Of a stretch of DNA of 64,000 bases, positions 1 to 11,246 are shown in pieces (the stretch's first letter is position 1; each line of letters opens with the position of its first letter). The notes under the pieces are model-generated. The model was not told the origin of the DNA. It was given only the letters and a program-made list of their open reading frames with translations, and did no database searches. Both the position numbers and the translations under genes were made by a program. Source of the DNA: Agaricus subrufescens (Eukaryota; Basidiomycota; Agaricomycetes; Agaricales; Agaricaceae); NCBI GenBank assembly GCA_029945375.1, contig CM057057.1, positions 2,170,001-2,234,000 of the forward strand. Direction: 5' to 3'.

Positions 1-11
1 AAGCCAAAACC

Positions 12-3000
12 ATGCTCAACTCCGGATGCACCCATACCTGCATCGACAAACGAACTGTCCATAAACAGAGAATCCCCACCCACAAACTCGACCACCCCAT
101 TCTGGCAACCAACGCCGACGGAACTCCGAGCGGAAAGGAACCTATCACCAAATTCGTCAACCTGGACCTAAACATAGAAGGACACCAAGAAACCATCGAC
201 GCAGTAGTAGCCAAACTAGACTCAGCCGATATCTTTATCGGACACGACTGGCTAACCAAACACAACCCGGAAATCGACTGGAACCGAGGAACCGTAACAT
301 TCTCAAGATGCCCACCCAAATGCTCGATCAAACACACCAACTTCTCACTCCCGGAACATCTACGATGACTCCAAACCAAATGGGAAGACTTCGAAGAAGA
401 AAAGGAACCCGACCTGACCAACCCCCTTGATCTACCCGACTACATGAGACCTTACACCCACCTTTTTAACAAAAAGAACTTCGACAAACTACCCAAACGA
501 ACCCAATGGGACCACAAGGTCAACTTTCTACCAGACGCCCAAACGAAATTGATGCGAAAGTCTACGAAATGACCCCGAAGGAGGAAATCGAACTCAATAA
601 ATTCCTAGATGAGAACCTCGCTACCAAACGCATCCGACCGTCTAAAAGCCCCTACACCGCCCCATGCTTCTTTGTACCCAAAAAGGACGGCTCACTAAGG
701 CTGTGCCAGGATTATCACAAACTCAACACGGTCACCATAAAGGACAAGACCCCCTTACCACTAATCAGCGAAGTCATCGGAAAACTGAAACACGCCAAAT
801 ACTTCAACAAGCTCGACATCATTTGGGGTTACAACAATGTACGAATCAAAGAAGGAGACGAATGGAAAGGCGCCATCCTCACTAATCGCGGACTCTTTGA
901 ACCAACGGTAATGTTTTTTGGAATGTGCAACTTGCCAGCCACCTTCTCTCACTGGATAACCACTATCTTCCGAGAAATGATCCAGGACGGTTCTCTAGTC
1001 AACTACATAGACGACTTCGCCATTCCTGCCAACTCTCTACCCAAACTGGAAGAATGAACACTACGTTTCTTAAAAATAGCAGACAAAAACAACCTGTGTT
1101 TCAAACGAACCAAATGCGAATTCAATGCAACCAGGATCTCAATGCTCGGAACGGTCATAGGCAACGGCCAAGCGAGCATGGAAACTGAAAAGGTCGAATC
1201 AGTTCAAAACTGGAAAACGCCAACCTGCGTAAAAGACATCAAACGATTCATCGGCTTCGCGAACTTCTATTGACGATTTATTCAGGACTTTAGCACTCTC
1301 GCTGCACCGCTCAATGCCTTGAAGGGAGGTAAGAACCCAAAACTCTGGAAATGGACAGCCGAAGAACAAAACGCCTTCGAAGCCATCAAAACCACCATCA
1401 CCAACGAGCCCGTCCTAGCCCTACCAGACAATGAAGGAAAATTCAGACTCAAAATCGATGCATCTAATGTAGGAATTGGAGCAGTCCTATCCCAAGAACA
1501 AGAAGGAAAATGGCACCCAGTCGCCTTCATGTCCAAGGCCCTTACCGACGCAGAAAAGAACTACGAAATCTACGACAAAGAGCTTCTCGCCATAGTTAAG
1601 GCAATCAAGAATTGGAGACACTACCTGCTAGACGCCAAACACCAATTCGAAATCTGGACCAACCACGAAAACCTCAAATACTTCCGCGAACCTCAAAAGC
1701 TAAACGCCCATCAAGCCCGATGGTATCTCATGCTCCAAGAATACGATTATCTACTCTGACACATCCCCAGTAAAACAAATGTCAAGGCGGACATCCTATC
1801 CAGACTTTTCCGACATGAAACCCCCGAAGAAGAAACCCAAATCGAGATGTTCAAAGACCGCATTATCCTATGAACCTTATCCGAAATTCCCACCTCACTA
1901 GAAACCACCATGCTCCTAAATAGAAACTTCTCCATCTCTGCGAACCCCGACATCCTGAAACAAATCTGTAACTCCAACCAACAAGAACACCGCGTCACGC
2001 AGGAAAGAAGCAAAAGACCCAATTAATTCTGGGAAGAAAACGGCATAACTTACCAAAACGGAAAAATCTATGTACCAGACAAACCCAAACTTCGAGAATC
2101 CATACTCTCGGACCACCACAACCCACCCAATATCGGACATCCCGGATCCTACCGCATGCTCGAACTTGTGAAACGAACCTTCTGGTGGCCCACAATCAAA
2201 ATGGACGTCAAAAGATTCGTGAAAGGATGTACCAAATGCCAGAAAAACAAGATTAACCGACAACCTGGTCACACACCCCTCAAACCGCTACCCGTCCCCA
2301 AGGCACCATGGCAAGAAATATCCATAGACATGATCGGCCCCCTACCCAAGTCCGAGAACCACGATGCCATACTCGTAATTGTCAACCGTTTCTCTAAAAT
2401 GATCCACCTCATCCCCACCAAAACTTCTCTCACGTCAAGACAACTAGCCAAAATCTACAAGAAAGACATCTGGCGCATACACGGAATACCCAAGCGCATC
2501 ATTAGCAACAGAGGCCCCCAGTTCGCCTCCAAATTCATGAAAGAATTATGCTCCGCTCTAGGAATCGAAAGAAACATGTCCACCGCCTACCACCCCCAAA
2601 CCGATGGCCAAACCGAAAGGATCAACCAGGAAGTTGAAGCTTACCTGCAAAACTTTGTCAACTACAAACAAAACGACTGGGCTAAATGGCTTCCCACTGC
2701 GGAATTCCAATACAATGACAAAACCCACGCCGCAACAAAGCAAACCCCGTTCTTCCTCACATATGGTGTCCACCCATGGAAAGAAAACCTAACCATTAAC
2801 TCGGATAACCCCTTGGCCAACAAATTCACCGCGGAATTAGAAAAAGCCCGAATCGAAGCACGAGCAGCGCTAGAAGAATACAACTCCACCATGTCCAAAC
2901 GCGGAAATCTAAAACGGCAAAAGAATCCCTTGTCTAGAGGAGACTTCGTCTTCCTAGAAGCGACAAACGTACGATCAAACTGCCCTTCGGGAAAATTTGA

Positions 3001-3361
3001 CAACAAGCAATACGGACCTTTCGAAATTCTAGAACCCATTGGAGAAACCTCGTTCCGTCTAAAATTACCTGAAACTTGGGCAATACATGACGTTTTCCAC
3101 TCATCGCTTCTCACCAAATTCAACAAACCCGAATACAACTGTCAAAAGACTCCACCTCCACCCCCCCCGGATATTATTAACAATGAAGAAGAATATGAAG
3201 TAGAGGAAATCCGTGGACATAGGAAGAAAGGCCGAGGAACTCAATACCTGGTACATTGGAAAGGCTATGACAATTCCGAGGATACGTGGCAATCCGCAGC
3301 CGACCTTGAGAACGCACAGGATCTTCTATCCGAATATAGAAAACTCAACAACCTCCTGTGA
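12..3361 (+). pseudogene. pol: Element 1 pol remnant (PR-RT-RNaseH-IN-chromodomain)
   Basis: The protease end is at 12-368 (GHDWL motif, stop TGA at 366). A frameshift near 540 leads into the reverse transcriptase frame, 506-1057, with the catalytic motif as YIDD. Stops follow at about 1055, 1272, 1757 and 1871 (all TGA) and at 2023 (TAA). RNase H lies at about 1319-1759 (KIDASNVGIG, DKELLAIV). Integrase runs from about 2026, with the zinc-binding HH-CC region near 2105-2250, the DDE core (IDMIGPLP; HPQTDGQTER) and a C-terminal chromodomain near 3190-3300 (EYEVEEIRGH; LVHWKGYDNSEDTW). Four TGA stops fall where relatives carry arginine, for example NFY-stop-RF at 1272, which fits CGA to TGA transitions. 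Domain identity is certain; coding ability is lost. Confidence 0.9.
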
Positions 3362-3426
3362 ATATAAAAGGAAACCCACCACACAACTACCAGTATAGCA
3401 TCGTCTATTGGTTCGAAGAAGACATC

Positions 3427-3831
3427 ATGAGCACCCAGAACACCGCCGAAACCCTCACCACCCCCAAACAAGAGGCCTACCACAACCTCATCATTGACTC
3501 GTTCCGGAGCTCCGCCAAACGAGAGCTCATCGAAATCTACAGCGCAGTAACGGACGTGGACAACCGTTACGCCCACACCTACGTCCCCCTCATCTACGAT
3601 CGACCAAAAGGGGTAAATCCCACAACCGAAGAAGAAAAGGAACACATGGTGAAAGTCATGAGGAAGGAGAGGCAGATGATCAAGAAGATCATACAGAAGT
3701 TGCAGATGATGGAGGATGAGTTGAAAGATCTCACCGAGGAGATAAACCCAAATGCCCATGGATGGGCCGCAAATGGGACATGGGGAGACAGATGGGAAGC
3801 ACTGGCTGAAGAAAACAACCAGCAACAGTAG
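3427..3831 (+). CDS. Element 1 accessory ORF A, 134 aa, coiled-coil, unknown function
   Basis: This intact ORF starts at the ATG at 3427, 66 bases after the pol stop, and is read in the same direction. I do not recognise the protein. It has no cysteine knuckle and no membrane segment. The middle (about residues 75-105) is rich in Lys, Glu, Met and Ile with heptad-like spacing and probably forms a coiled coil. The C-terminus is Trp/Gly/Asn/Gln-rich. It sits where an env gene would lie but shows no signal peptide or transmembrane helix. It stays open while the adjacent pol is riddled with stops, which may be chance given its length. Confidence 0.55.
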   Translation: MSTQNTAETLTTPKQEAYHNLIIDSFRSSAKRELIEIYSAVTDVDNRYAHTYVPLIYDRPKGVNPTTEEEKEHMVKVMRKERQMIKKIIQKLQMMEDELKDLTEEINPNAHGWAANGTWGDRWEALAEENNQQQ

Positions 3832-3958
3832 GAGTTGCCTAATAGGGAGGAAGAAGTAATATAAAATGAGACCATTTTCTCTTTCCTTTTTTCATTCCAA
3901 TCTGCCCAACATTGCGCTCACCGCTAAATATGCTCCTCTGCTCAAACTCCTAGCCAGC

Positions 3959-4881
3959 ATGAACCCCAGCACCAACCCAGTCTTACGCACCATCGCCATC
4001 CCCATCAACGAAGCAATGCACGTCGAACATATCCAACGCAGACACTCTACCCTCTCCCGATGCTGATACCTCCTCAGGATCTTGCACGCCATGGCGCAAC
4101 TCCGAGAAATAGGAGCCTCCATCATCCAATTAAACAACAACGCTCAGAACATCGCAGGAAGTGTAATCGCCCCCATCAGATTGTGTGGAGGAGACGAAGG
4201 AATCGTAGGAGAACACTTCAATAAACTCCTCACCGAAATCTCCAAAATCACCCACACCCACATCGAGTACAACGCCCACTCCATTGCCTGTCACTCTGTC
4301 AGAATGCTTGATGTCCTGGATCGAGTTGGATTTGCCAAAGAACTAGCTGCCGCAGATGCAATCTGTAAACCCTATCGTTTGGAACCCGAAACTAGACCCA
4401 ACACCCCACCAACTGAAGCCATACCCGTCCCTGACCCCACCCCTTTGCCCGTTCCGAAACAGGAAGATAACCCTATGGACGAAGATTCCGACAAAGAAAA
4501 CAAACCCCCGGGATTGGACCACGTCTCTAACATCCACTCCCCCGAATTGGCCGAAGAGGCTGACTGCCTTTTCCGATATCTGAACTTTATCCCACCCGCC
4601 ACCATGCCCGCTGAAATCAAACCCCCACTACCTATGCGTTCGCCCACAACAATAACCGATACAAATCTCCTGGAGAAAGGACCGCGTACTGGAACGTTAT
4701 CCTCACCGTCCTGCTAATGAAGAAAGGGAAGGACGAAACTTTCAAAGGATTACCTGCGCGCATCATCATAGGAGGAAGAGACAATGCCCCTCACTTCATT
4801 GGTTTCAATGAGAAAACCGATCAATGGATTATGGCCGACACCAAGAGGAAACTCTTGAACAACCTCTTTGCACACGTCTAA
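3959..4881 (+). pseudogene. Element 1 accessory ORF B remnant, unknown function
   Basis: Reading starts at ATG 3959, is interrupted by TGA at 4064, and continues in the same frame through 4082-4717. Near 4640 a frameshift moves the reading to another frame, which ends at TAA 4879-4881. The joined product would be about 305 residues. It has a helical N-terminal half, a Pro/Glu/Asp-rich linker (about 4400-4530) and a C-terminal segment with GGRDN and FIGFNEKTDQW. No known domain is recognised. It lies between ORF A and the 3' LTR, so this element family appears to carry two non-standard genes in the env position. Confidence 0.5.
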
Positions 4882-4921
4882 CTTTGCTTCGATCGGAATC
4901 TGAAGCCTGAATGGAGGGTGA

Positions 4922-5214
4922 TGTTACGATCTATTTCCGTTATCGTCCCCTGACCCAGGACCATATGCTACTACTCCACATCCATATGCTCGCCTTGCCT
5001 ATCTCGTATACTTGTTCTTATCATTAGTCAGACACCTCGGGTATACTTACTCAGCCCGACTTCTACTTCTATTATTAGGTAGTTGACTCCTCTATAAGTA
5101 GCGTAGTTATACTCTGTATTTCCTTACACTTTACCAACTCGCTGTATTCCCTTATTGCTCTCAAGTCTTTGCCTTTAAGTTGCAACCTGAGCTAATCACT
5201 ATAAGGTCATAACA
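4922..5214 (+). repeat. Element 1 3' LTR (293 bp)
   Basis: It begins TGTTAC after the purine tract GGAGGGTGA and ends at ATAACA, giving short inverted ends TGTTA/TAACA. A TATA-like TATAAG lies at about 5093. The 5' partner is off-window, so the boundaries rest on the end motifs and the purine tract. Confidence 0.75.
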
Positions 5215-5283
5215 ACACGTCAGTTTTCAAAAACATTCACGACACAAAAATCTCAAGATCTGGTTGCTGTATATTTTCCCGAA

Positions 5284-6783
5284 ATGGACTCATCAATCTC
5301 ACAGGTCTTGGAACCATGCCTGGTCAGTGACGAAAGTTACTGTTCCTGAAATCCTCTTTTGCTGGTCCAGCCTTCGTCTGTGCACCCACCCACACAACTG
5401 TCTGGGGAACTAAAAAAGTCCTTTCATGAACAATGCAAGCATAGGAAGCAGATCAATGAGTCCCTTTGTGCCGACCTGGATGATTTTCGGGCCGATTGCG
5501 AAGTCAAAGTCAAAGAGTTGAGCATAAAACACTCGACTGACATTAACAAGATTCGAAATGATATTTATAATGTATCAATGTTCAAGTCACAACGCAAAAT
5601 CAATTTATGGAATGCAGAGGTCTCATATAAAGCTCAAGAGTTACATCAAAGTAAGAATTAGATACTCTCCCATGTGATATTTAACTTTCATTGTTGCATC
5701 TAGAAGGGGAGAAAGGGGGGCTAGAAAAGGCTCGTGCCGATGTTCTTGAAGATCGCACCAAGCGAAATAACTCAGCCCTGGATCCAGAACAACAACTGAT
5801 CATTATGCAACATGCCACTGATCAATGCACCCTGAAGGAACGTGGCGCTCACCCAACCAATAAGAGTGCTGCCATGGATGCTGCATTCACGGCCGCACGA
5901 GTTCAATCTGAGGTTGGTTCTATGACTATCTCCATGTTGTTGAAGATATTGAGTTCAACGCCCTAGCTTAAGAAGTTGAGCAGTCGCACTGGCGCTGCTG
6001 GGTTGTTTATGATCACGCGAGGCCACTTAAATGATTGTATTGCTCCCGCAGGTTATGAGACAGATAATGCCGTGGGATTCTGTGATAAGGCCCTCGGCCA
6101 TAACCTCATCAATGTTGGCACTCGCCTCGAAAGCTGGTCGATATTGAGGAGCCAAGGTAAGTTTTTATTATACATGTTGTTCAATTTGTACCCATGTTTA
6201 TGAAGACCTCAAAACTGCTAATACTACAAAAGAACTGCGAAGAAAATGTGTTGATATCATTATTGAGGGGTTGCGTGAGTGCAGATTAAATCTTCTATCA
6301 TATAATTCTCAGATTGATGTAGGGGAGATTACCGGAAAACATGACGTGGCAATGAACTATCAAAATTACAGGAGTGCAATCGTTTCCCAGTACAAAGTTC
6401 AGTTGATTGGCTGGCTTGACCATATCCCTTTTTCCAATCCTTCAAATATTAGTACCCATCACCTCCAACGATTATCCGATGCTCTCCAGTCCCTGCAATG
6501 TCGATGGCAAATGATGACTCGCGAAGAGGTGGCTGCGCACAATGCCAAGCAAGATGCAACAATTGCCAGCGGAGGTACTGTTGGTAAAGCAAGGAAATCA
6601 CGCTCTGACAAGAACAAAAAGCGTGTCATTCATGGTGAAGGAGAGGTTGTAGCGAAGAGGCGAAGAACTGGAGGGAAACCCACCTCTGAAACACCAACTA
6701 CGGGTGTGAGGGTCCAGGTCGCAAGGCAACTTCCTCCCCAGTTTATACATCACGAATTCGGAGCATCCGGTGCCGACAACTAG
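5284..6783 (+). CDS. Uncharacterised Agaricomycete protein, 5 exons, 422 aa
   Basis: Exons 5284-5322, 5371-5650, 5704-5912, 5967-6156 and 6233-6783 join in frame across four GT-AG introns of 48-76 nt. The N-terminal half is charged and helical. The middle has the pattern ATNK-like (here HPTNKSAAMDAA), then RTGAAGLFMITRGH. The C-terminal part has MNYQNYRSAIV and YKVQLIGWLDHIPFSNPS, then a basic tail (KARKSRSDKNKKR) that looks like a nuclear localisation signal. From memory, this layout matches a multi-copy protein family common in mushroom genomes with no assigned function, often found among transposons. The start codon lies only 69 bases past the element 1 LTR, so its promoter may be the LTR or may have been displaced by it. 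Confidence 0.8.
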
Positions 6784-6879
6784 TGGGGTTCATTGTATAT
6801 CTTGATATCATGTATTTTCTTGTCACCTTAGTTTTTGGGTCTTTTATCTTGATATATTGTTGACTATCCACTCTGGCAA

Positions 6880-7190
6880 CGATTGACGCGGCTTAGATCA
6901 GCCGTGGCAGGCCGTTGATGCACGATTTGAACCGTGGGAGGTGTTTGATGCGGCTTAGATCAGTCATGAGTGGTTATTGATGCACAGGTTGAGCCGTGGG
7001 AGTGATTTGATGCGCAGGTTGAGCTGTGGGAGACGCTTTGATGTGCGGGTTGAGCCGTGGGAGGCATTTGATGCGTGTGTTGAGCCGTGGGAGGCTTTTG
7101 ATGCGCAGGTTGAGCCATGGGAGATGTTTTGATGCGCGGGCTGTGGCTTATATCAGCCGTGGGAGGCATTTGATGCGCATACCTCGGTAT
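6880..7190 (+). repeat. Degenerate minisatellite, unit about 33-35 bp
   Basis: About eight imperfect units are built around GATGCGCAGGTTGAGCCGTG followed by GGAGgcattt. Two units carry the variant GCGGCTTAGATCAGCCGTGG instead. Spacing and unit sequence vary, so the array is old. ORFs across it are by-products of the repeat. Confidence 0.8.
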
Positions 7191-7318
7191 CTATGGACCG
7201 TGGTTAATTCTGATGGACACTGTCATCCATTTTGGGAAGCACAACCCCCGGAATCCGCAGGATTATTGAAAGTGCGGATATATGTAATCTATGGTCTAAT
7301 TAGAGTCTTCCGTAACAG

Positions 7319-9124
7319 TTGCCGCTTCTTCTAATAAAAAGACAACTGTGGGAACCAGAGGTGGAAGAAACTCACCAACGATTTGAAGAAGCCCAACAAA
7401 GGGCTGAAGATTGGGAAAAAGAACATGGCACTGAAATACCTCCCGTACAATTCGGATCACGCCCTACTCTAAACCAGGAGGAGGATAATGACAATAACCG
7501 AATGGAGGATATTCAAGTTCTTATCAGAGAAGGAGGAGTAAGGTTAAATAACTTTCTCTTCAAACTTGCAAACAAAATCCAAACACCGGTCCAATTCAAG
7601 GACTTGTCACAATTGCCTGCAACAATGCACAAAAAATGGATTGATGCTTGTTTAGAAGAATTAAAAGCCTTACAACAGAGAGGTGTCTATGAATTAGTGG
7701 ATCTCCCAAAAGGTCGAAGAACCATTAAAAATAGATGGGTATTCAACGAGAAAAGTGATGGTCACCTTCGGGCTCGACTGGTTGCTAAAGGATTCTCTCA
7801 AGTTGAGGGAATTGACTATAACGAATTATTCTCTCCAGTAGTCCGCTACGAAACTGCTCATCTTCTTTTCGGTGTTGTTGCCATGGAAGATTGGGACATG
7901 TTCAGTGTTGACGTCAAAACTGCCTATCTTTATGGCAAACTGGATGAAGAAATTTATATGTTGCAACCAGAAGGATTTAGAGTTACTGGAAAGGAAAATA
8001 AAGTCTGGAGATTACGCCGTGCCCTATATGGCCTTAAACAGGCCAGACTAAGCTGGTGGAAAGAACTCACTGCTAGTATGACAGAAATCGGTTTCACTCG
8101 ATGTAAGTCCGACGCAGGCGTATATTATTATCGACATCCTAAAACTCACGAATTAGTTATTGCTGTAGTTTATGTTGATGACGTAGCCTTTTTAGGCAAA
8201 AAGAATTCTAAGCTCCTCCAAGAGTTGAAGCTAAAGTTTTCTACCAAATGGGAATGTTGTGATCAAGGCGAAATGACTGAGTTCCTCAGGATGCAAATCT
8301 CTAGAGATAGACCTCGTCAAAAAGTCTTTCTGCATCAGCAGAAGTACCTTCAAAAAGTACTCGATCGATTCGGAATTAAATCTGGATCTGAAGAAACACC
8401 ATTACTGAAAGGTTTTGTGTTCTCTACTTCCGACAAAATACCTAAACCTGAATTCAGGCAAAAATACCAGCAATTAGTCGGATCCTTGATGTATCTTATG
8501 ATCAGATCTCAACCAGACATTGCATTTGTGGTTGTAAAATTATCGCAACAGATGGTAAAACCTAATAAGGAACATTATACCACTGGAATGCATTTGCTAC
8601 GGTATCTTAATGGTACCAAAAATAGAGTTCTTGAGTTTGATGGTAACTCGAATTCTGGTATAATTGCTTATTCAGATTCTGATTGGGCATCTGATCCTGA
8701 AGACCAGAAATCAATCACCAGCAACTTTTGCACACTTGCTGATGGTCCAGTATTTTGGTTGAGTTGCAAACAAAAAACTGTTGCACTTTCATCGATGGAA
8801 GCCAAATATATGGCTCTCTCTGACTGTTTGCGACAACTTGTCTGGATGTCCCAACTTCTTACCGAAGTAGGTTTTGATATTGACACACCCCTTCTCTATG
8901 GAGATAATTTGGGAAGCCTATTTTGGGCCACCTCAGAAGTCCAAGAAAAGCGATCTAAACATATCAATATTTGCTTTCACTATGTTCGGAACCTTCTTGA
9001 GGAAAAGCGGATCAAAATTGACTGGATTGATGGTCAAGAAAATCCTGCTGACCTTATGACCAAAAATCTCAAGAAAATCAAATTCAATGTGTTCTGCCCT
9101 ATGTTAGGATTGCATGAACAGTAG
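7319..9124 (+). pseudogene. pol: Copia pol fragment: reverse transcriptase and RNase H
   Basis: This is one open frame of about 600 codons, ending at TAG 9122-9124. The reverse transcriptase begins near residue 108 with WIDACLEELKALQQ. It then shows NRWVF, ARLVAKGFSQVEGIDYNE, VDVKTAYLYG, LYGLKQA and the catalytic YVDD at about residue 285. RNase H follows with SDSDWASD near residue 450 and SSMEAKYMALSD. The order and motifs are typical of the C-terminal half of copia polyproteins. The apparent start is TTG with no in-frame ATG near it, so this is a 5'-truncated polyprotein rather than a gene with its own start. It has no internal stops, which suggests recent loss. Confidence 0.88.
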
Positions 9125-9140
9125 TCTACTCAAGGAGGAG

Positions 9141-9505
9141 TGTTGACGAAATACCTCAAGTTATACACTCGGTATGACATGTATGAGCAACTACTGTGCA
9201 CTATGCACTATGCCACACCTTTTCAATCGTTTTATGCATGTTTACTACGGACTCCTTCTGCGGACTCCTGTTTTACCTGTATGTTTCACAATACCCTTTA
9301 CCACTATGAGGTTCTTTGTCGAGTATATAAACCCTACATGTATTCCATAGAATAACAGTTCAGTTTCCTCTCTCACTTTGCTCTACAAGCTCTCTTAGCT
9401 CTACAAGCTCTATCTTCTACCTCAATCCTCCTACTGCCTAGGAATTATAGCAATGTGAGTCTATCCGACCTCCATGCTGCAGGTAGCAGCTCTGCTTTAT
9501 CAACA
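9141..9505 (+). repeat. Copia 3' LTR (365 bp)
   Basis: It starts TGTTGA right after the purine tract and ends TCAACA, a perfect 6-bp inverted end pair. A TATA box (TATATAAA) lies at 9324. The next base (9506) is where the aspartic protease reading frame resumes, which independently supports the right boundary. Confidence 0.8.
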
Positions 9506-10287
9506 CGTTTTTCCAGAATTTAATCACACAAGGTGTTGCAACTGTAAAGCAATTCAGTTTCAAGCTTACAGTGGATGAACCTGAGTTGTTTTTGGGTGGC
9601 ATGAATACCAGTTTGTTTGTAGGCAACTTCACTACCGTCAATGTCACACGTGAGGTGCAGCCTTGAGCTGATAATTAGATGGTTTACTGACATATTCTTC
9701 CAGGGCTTCTGGCAGGTGGCCCTTGATGGTGTCAATGCGGGTGACACAACCACTGTTTCAGAAATGCAGGCCATTATTGATACAGGGACTACCCTTATTG
9801 CTGTGCCTGAGCAGGATGTTGCCAGGTTTTATCAAGCCATTCCTGGCTCAAAAAAGGCACCAAGTACCATTGGTGCAGGATTTTATACTTGTGAGTCATC
9901 TTGTATATGTATATGAGGCAAAAACAGTATCAAATATCTTCTTTCATAGTCCCTTGTAAAAGCAATCCTGAGGTCAGCCTCACCTTTGGCAAGAAGCGGC
10001 TTGCAGTTTTGGGTTTCAACATTGGGCTGTTGGAAGAAGGTTCCTCAGAATGTGTCGGTGGTATCATGGCCCTGAGTGGTGTCGAATGTGAGCCTGATGT
10101 TTGACTTTTGTTGCACGGTGTATGCTAAAAGATTGGGAATTTTGGGTAGTCGGAGAGGTTTTCCTAAGTGGCTATTATACAAGTAAGCGACAAGCCTTAT
10201 GTTGACGATGCACACAAGAACTTACGCACAGTTGCAGGATTTGATACTGGTGCAAAGCAGGTAGGGTTTGCAAATCTTGCCAAGTAG
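9506..10287 (+). pseudogene. Aspartic protease (family A1), C-terminal half, 5' cut by copia LTR
   Basis: Exons 9506-9649, 9704-9890, 9950-10087, 10132-10182 and 10232-10287 join in one frame across introns of 44-59 nt. They encode the second lobe of a pepsin-like protease: FFQNLITQG, an ELFLGG strand, VALDGVN, the second catalytic DTGTT (aspartate at about 9780), CKSNPEVSLTFG, WVVGEVFL and the usual end GFDTGAKQVGFA. The N-terminal lobe with the first catalytic Asp is absent, and no trace of it is visible upstream in the window. Splice sites are still clean, so the break looks young. It cannot give an active protease. Confidence 0.88.
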
Positions 10288-11246
10288 TAACAGTTTTGGG
10301 TCCACTGGTGCACATGTGACAAATCCGATCACGCAGCTTTGTAGCAGTAGTACTCAGATTTCTCATCTTTGTTCAGTCATGTCTTAGCTTTCACGATGTT
10401 GGATATACTGAGGAGGTGTACAATACATACATGAGTCTATAAGCCACTGGGTAATAATATCATAATGCTGCCGCAAACGTTTCATAACCTGTATTGGAAT
10501 ATTAATGGCAATCTCTATTCCTATGACTCGTTATTGATACACAGTAGTAAATAACTATAACATGAAAGATTCAGATTTTCAGAAGGGTTGAGTGTTGGAT
10601 TTTGAACACAAAGGAGTACTTGTGTTGAGCACATGCGATGAGCTAAAGCCTCAGAACGAGCTTCAGCTGCTACCATAGTATCACTTCGGAGCGAAGCACT
10701 TGGTATCGGCCCAGTATGTGGTAGGACATGGGTACGACCACCTGCGATGTCGCCATTGAAACCGACCTTTTCTTGCATTCTGCGTTCACTGCTTCGGAAC
10801 ACAATTTTTTCTCTCATGAACCTCATTGTCGATGGGACACATGTTTTTTTTTTTAGCAAAGAAATACATTCAGTACCGAGAACAATGTAAGGAGACGACC
10901 GTCCCCGTAACTTGTTTAACATCACTTATATCCTAGGTAGATGTACAATCATTCGCCAATCTGTCATGGAGTCTCCGACTCTTTCTCGTAATGAGTATCA
11001 TCTCCATCTCTATATTACGTTCACGATCAAATCAGAATTCAGGTTGGGGTATAGCCTGCATAAATAAAACCTTGGGCTGGATTTATTGTCGTGGTGTAAT
11101 TCTGACAGGACGACTCCAAACGCAAATGCCCAAAGGGGATATGATTACTGGAGTCCGAAAGAAACGTTTTTACAAAAATCTACAGGAACAAGAACATAGC
11201 CATGCCCAGATGCGTGCTTTGATTGATCAGTTTGCCCAATTTTATG
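10288..11246. other. Intergenic, no supported gene
   Basis: AT-rich sequence between the protease remnant and the first DUF6534 gene. A 134-codon minus-strand ORF (10521-10925) has no recognisable domain and is probably chance. I see no repeats or RNA genes. Confidence 0.5.

Larger units (their letters stand above)
1..5214 (+). mobile_element. Element 1: decayed Ty3/gypsy chromovirus, left end outside window
   Basis: The order protease, reverse transcriptase, RNase H, integrase, chromodomain is visible from base 12 to 3361. It is followed by two further sense ORFs and a 3' LTR (4922-5214) preceded by a short purine tract (4913-4921). The 5' LTR and gag lie outside the window. The coding region is broken by at least six in-frame stops and one or more frameshifts, so this copy cannot make its own polyprotein. 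Most stops are TGA where related elements have arginine. Confidence 0.92.
7319..9505 (+). mobile_element. Ty1/copia retrotransposon, 5'-truncated
   Basis: Only the RT-RNase H part of pol and the 3' LTR are present. There is no gag, protease or integrase upstream, where the minisatellite begins. The polypurine tract CAAGGAGGAG (9131-9140) directly precedes the LTR (9141-9505). Confidence 0.88.

Noticed and set aside
6880..7190. Considered as a CRISPR-like array
   Set aside because: Units are tandem without unique spacers, and the genome is eukaryotic; it is a minisatellite.
10521..10925. 134-codon minus-strand ORF
   Set aside because: No recognisable motif and no splice or start context; likely chance.
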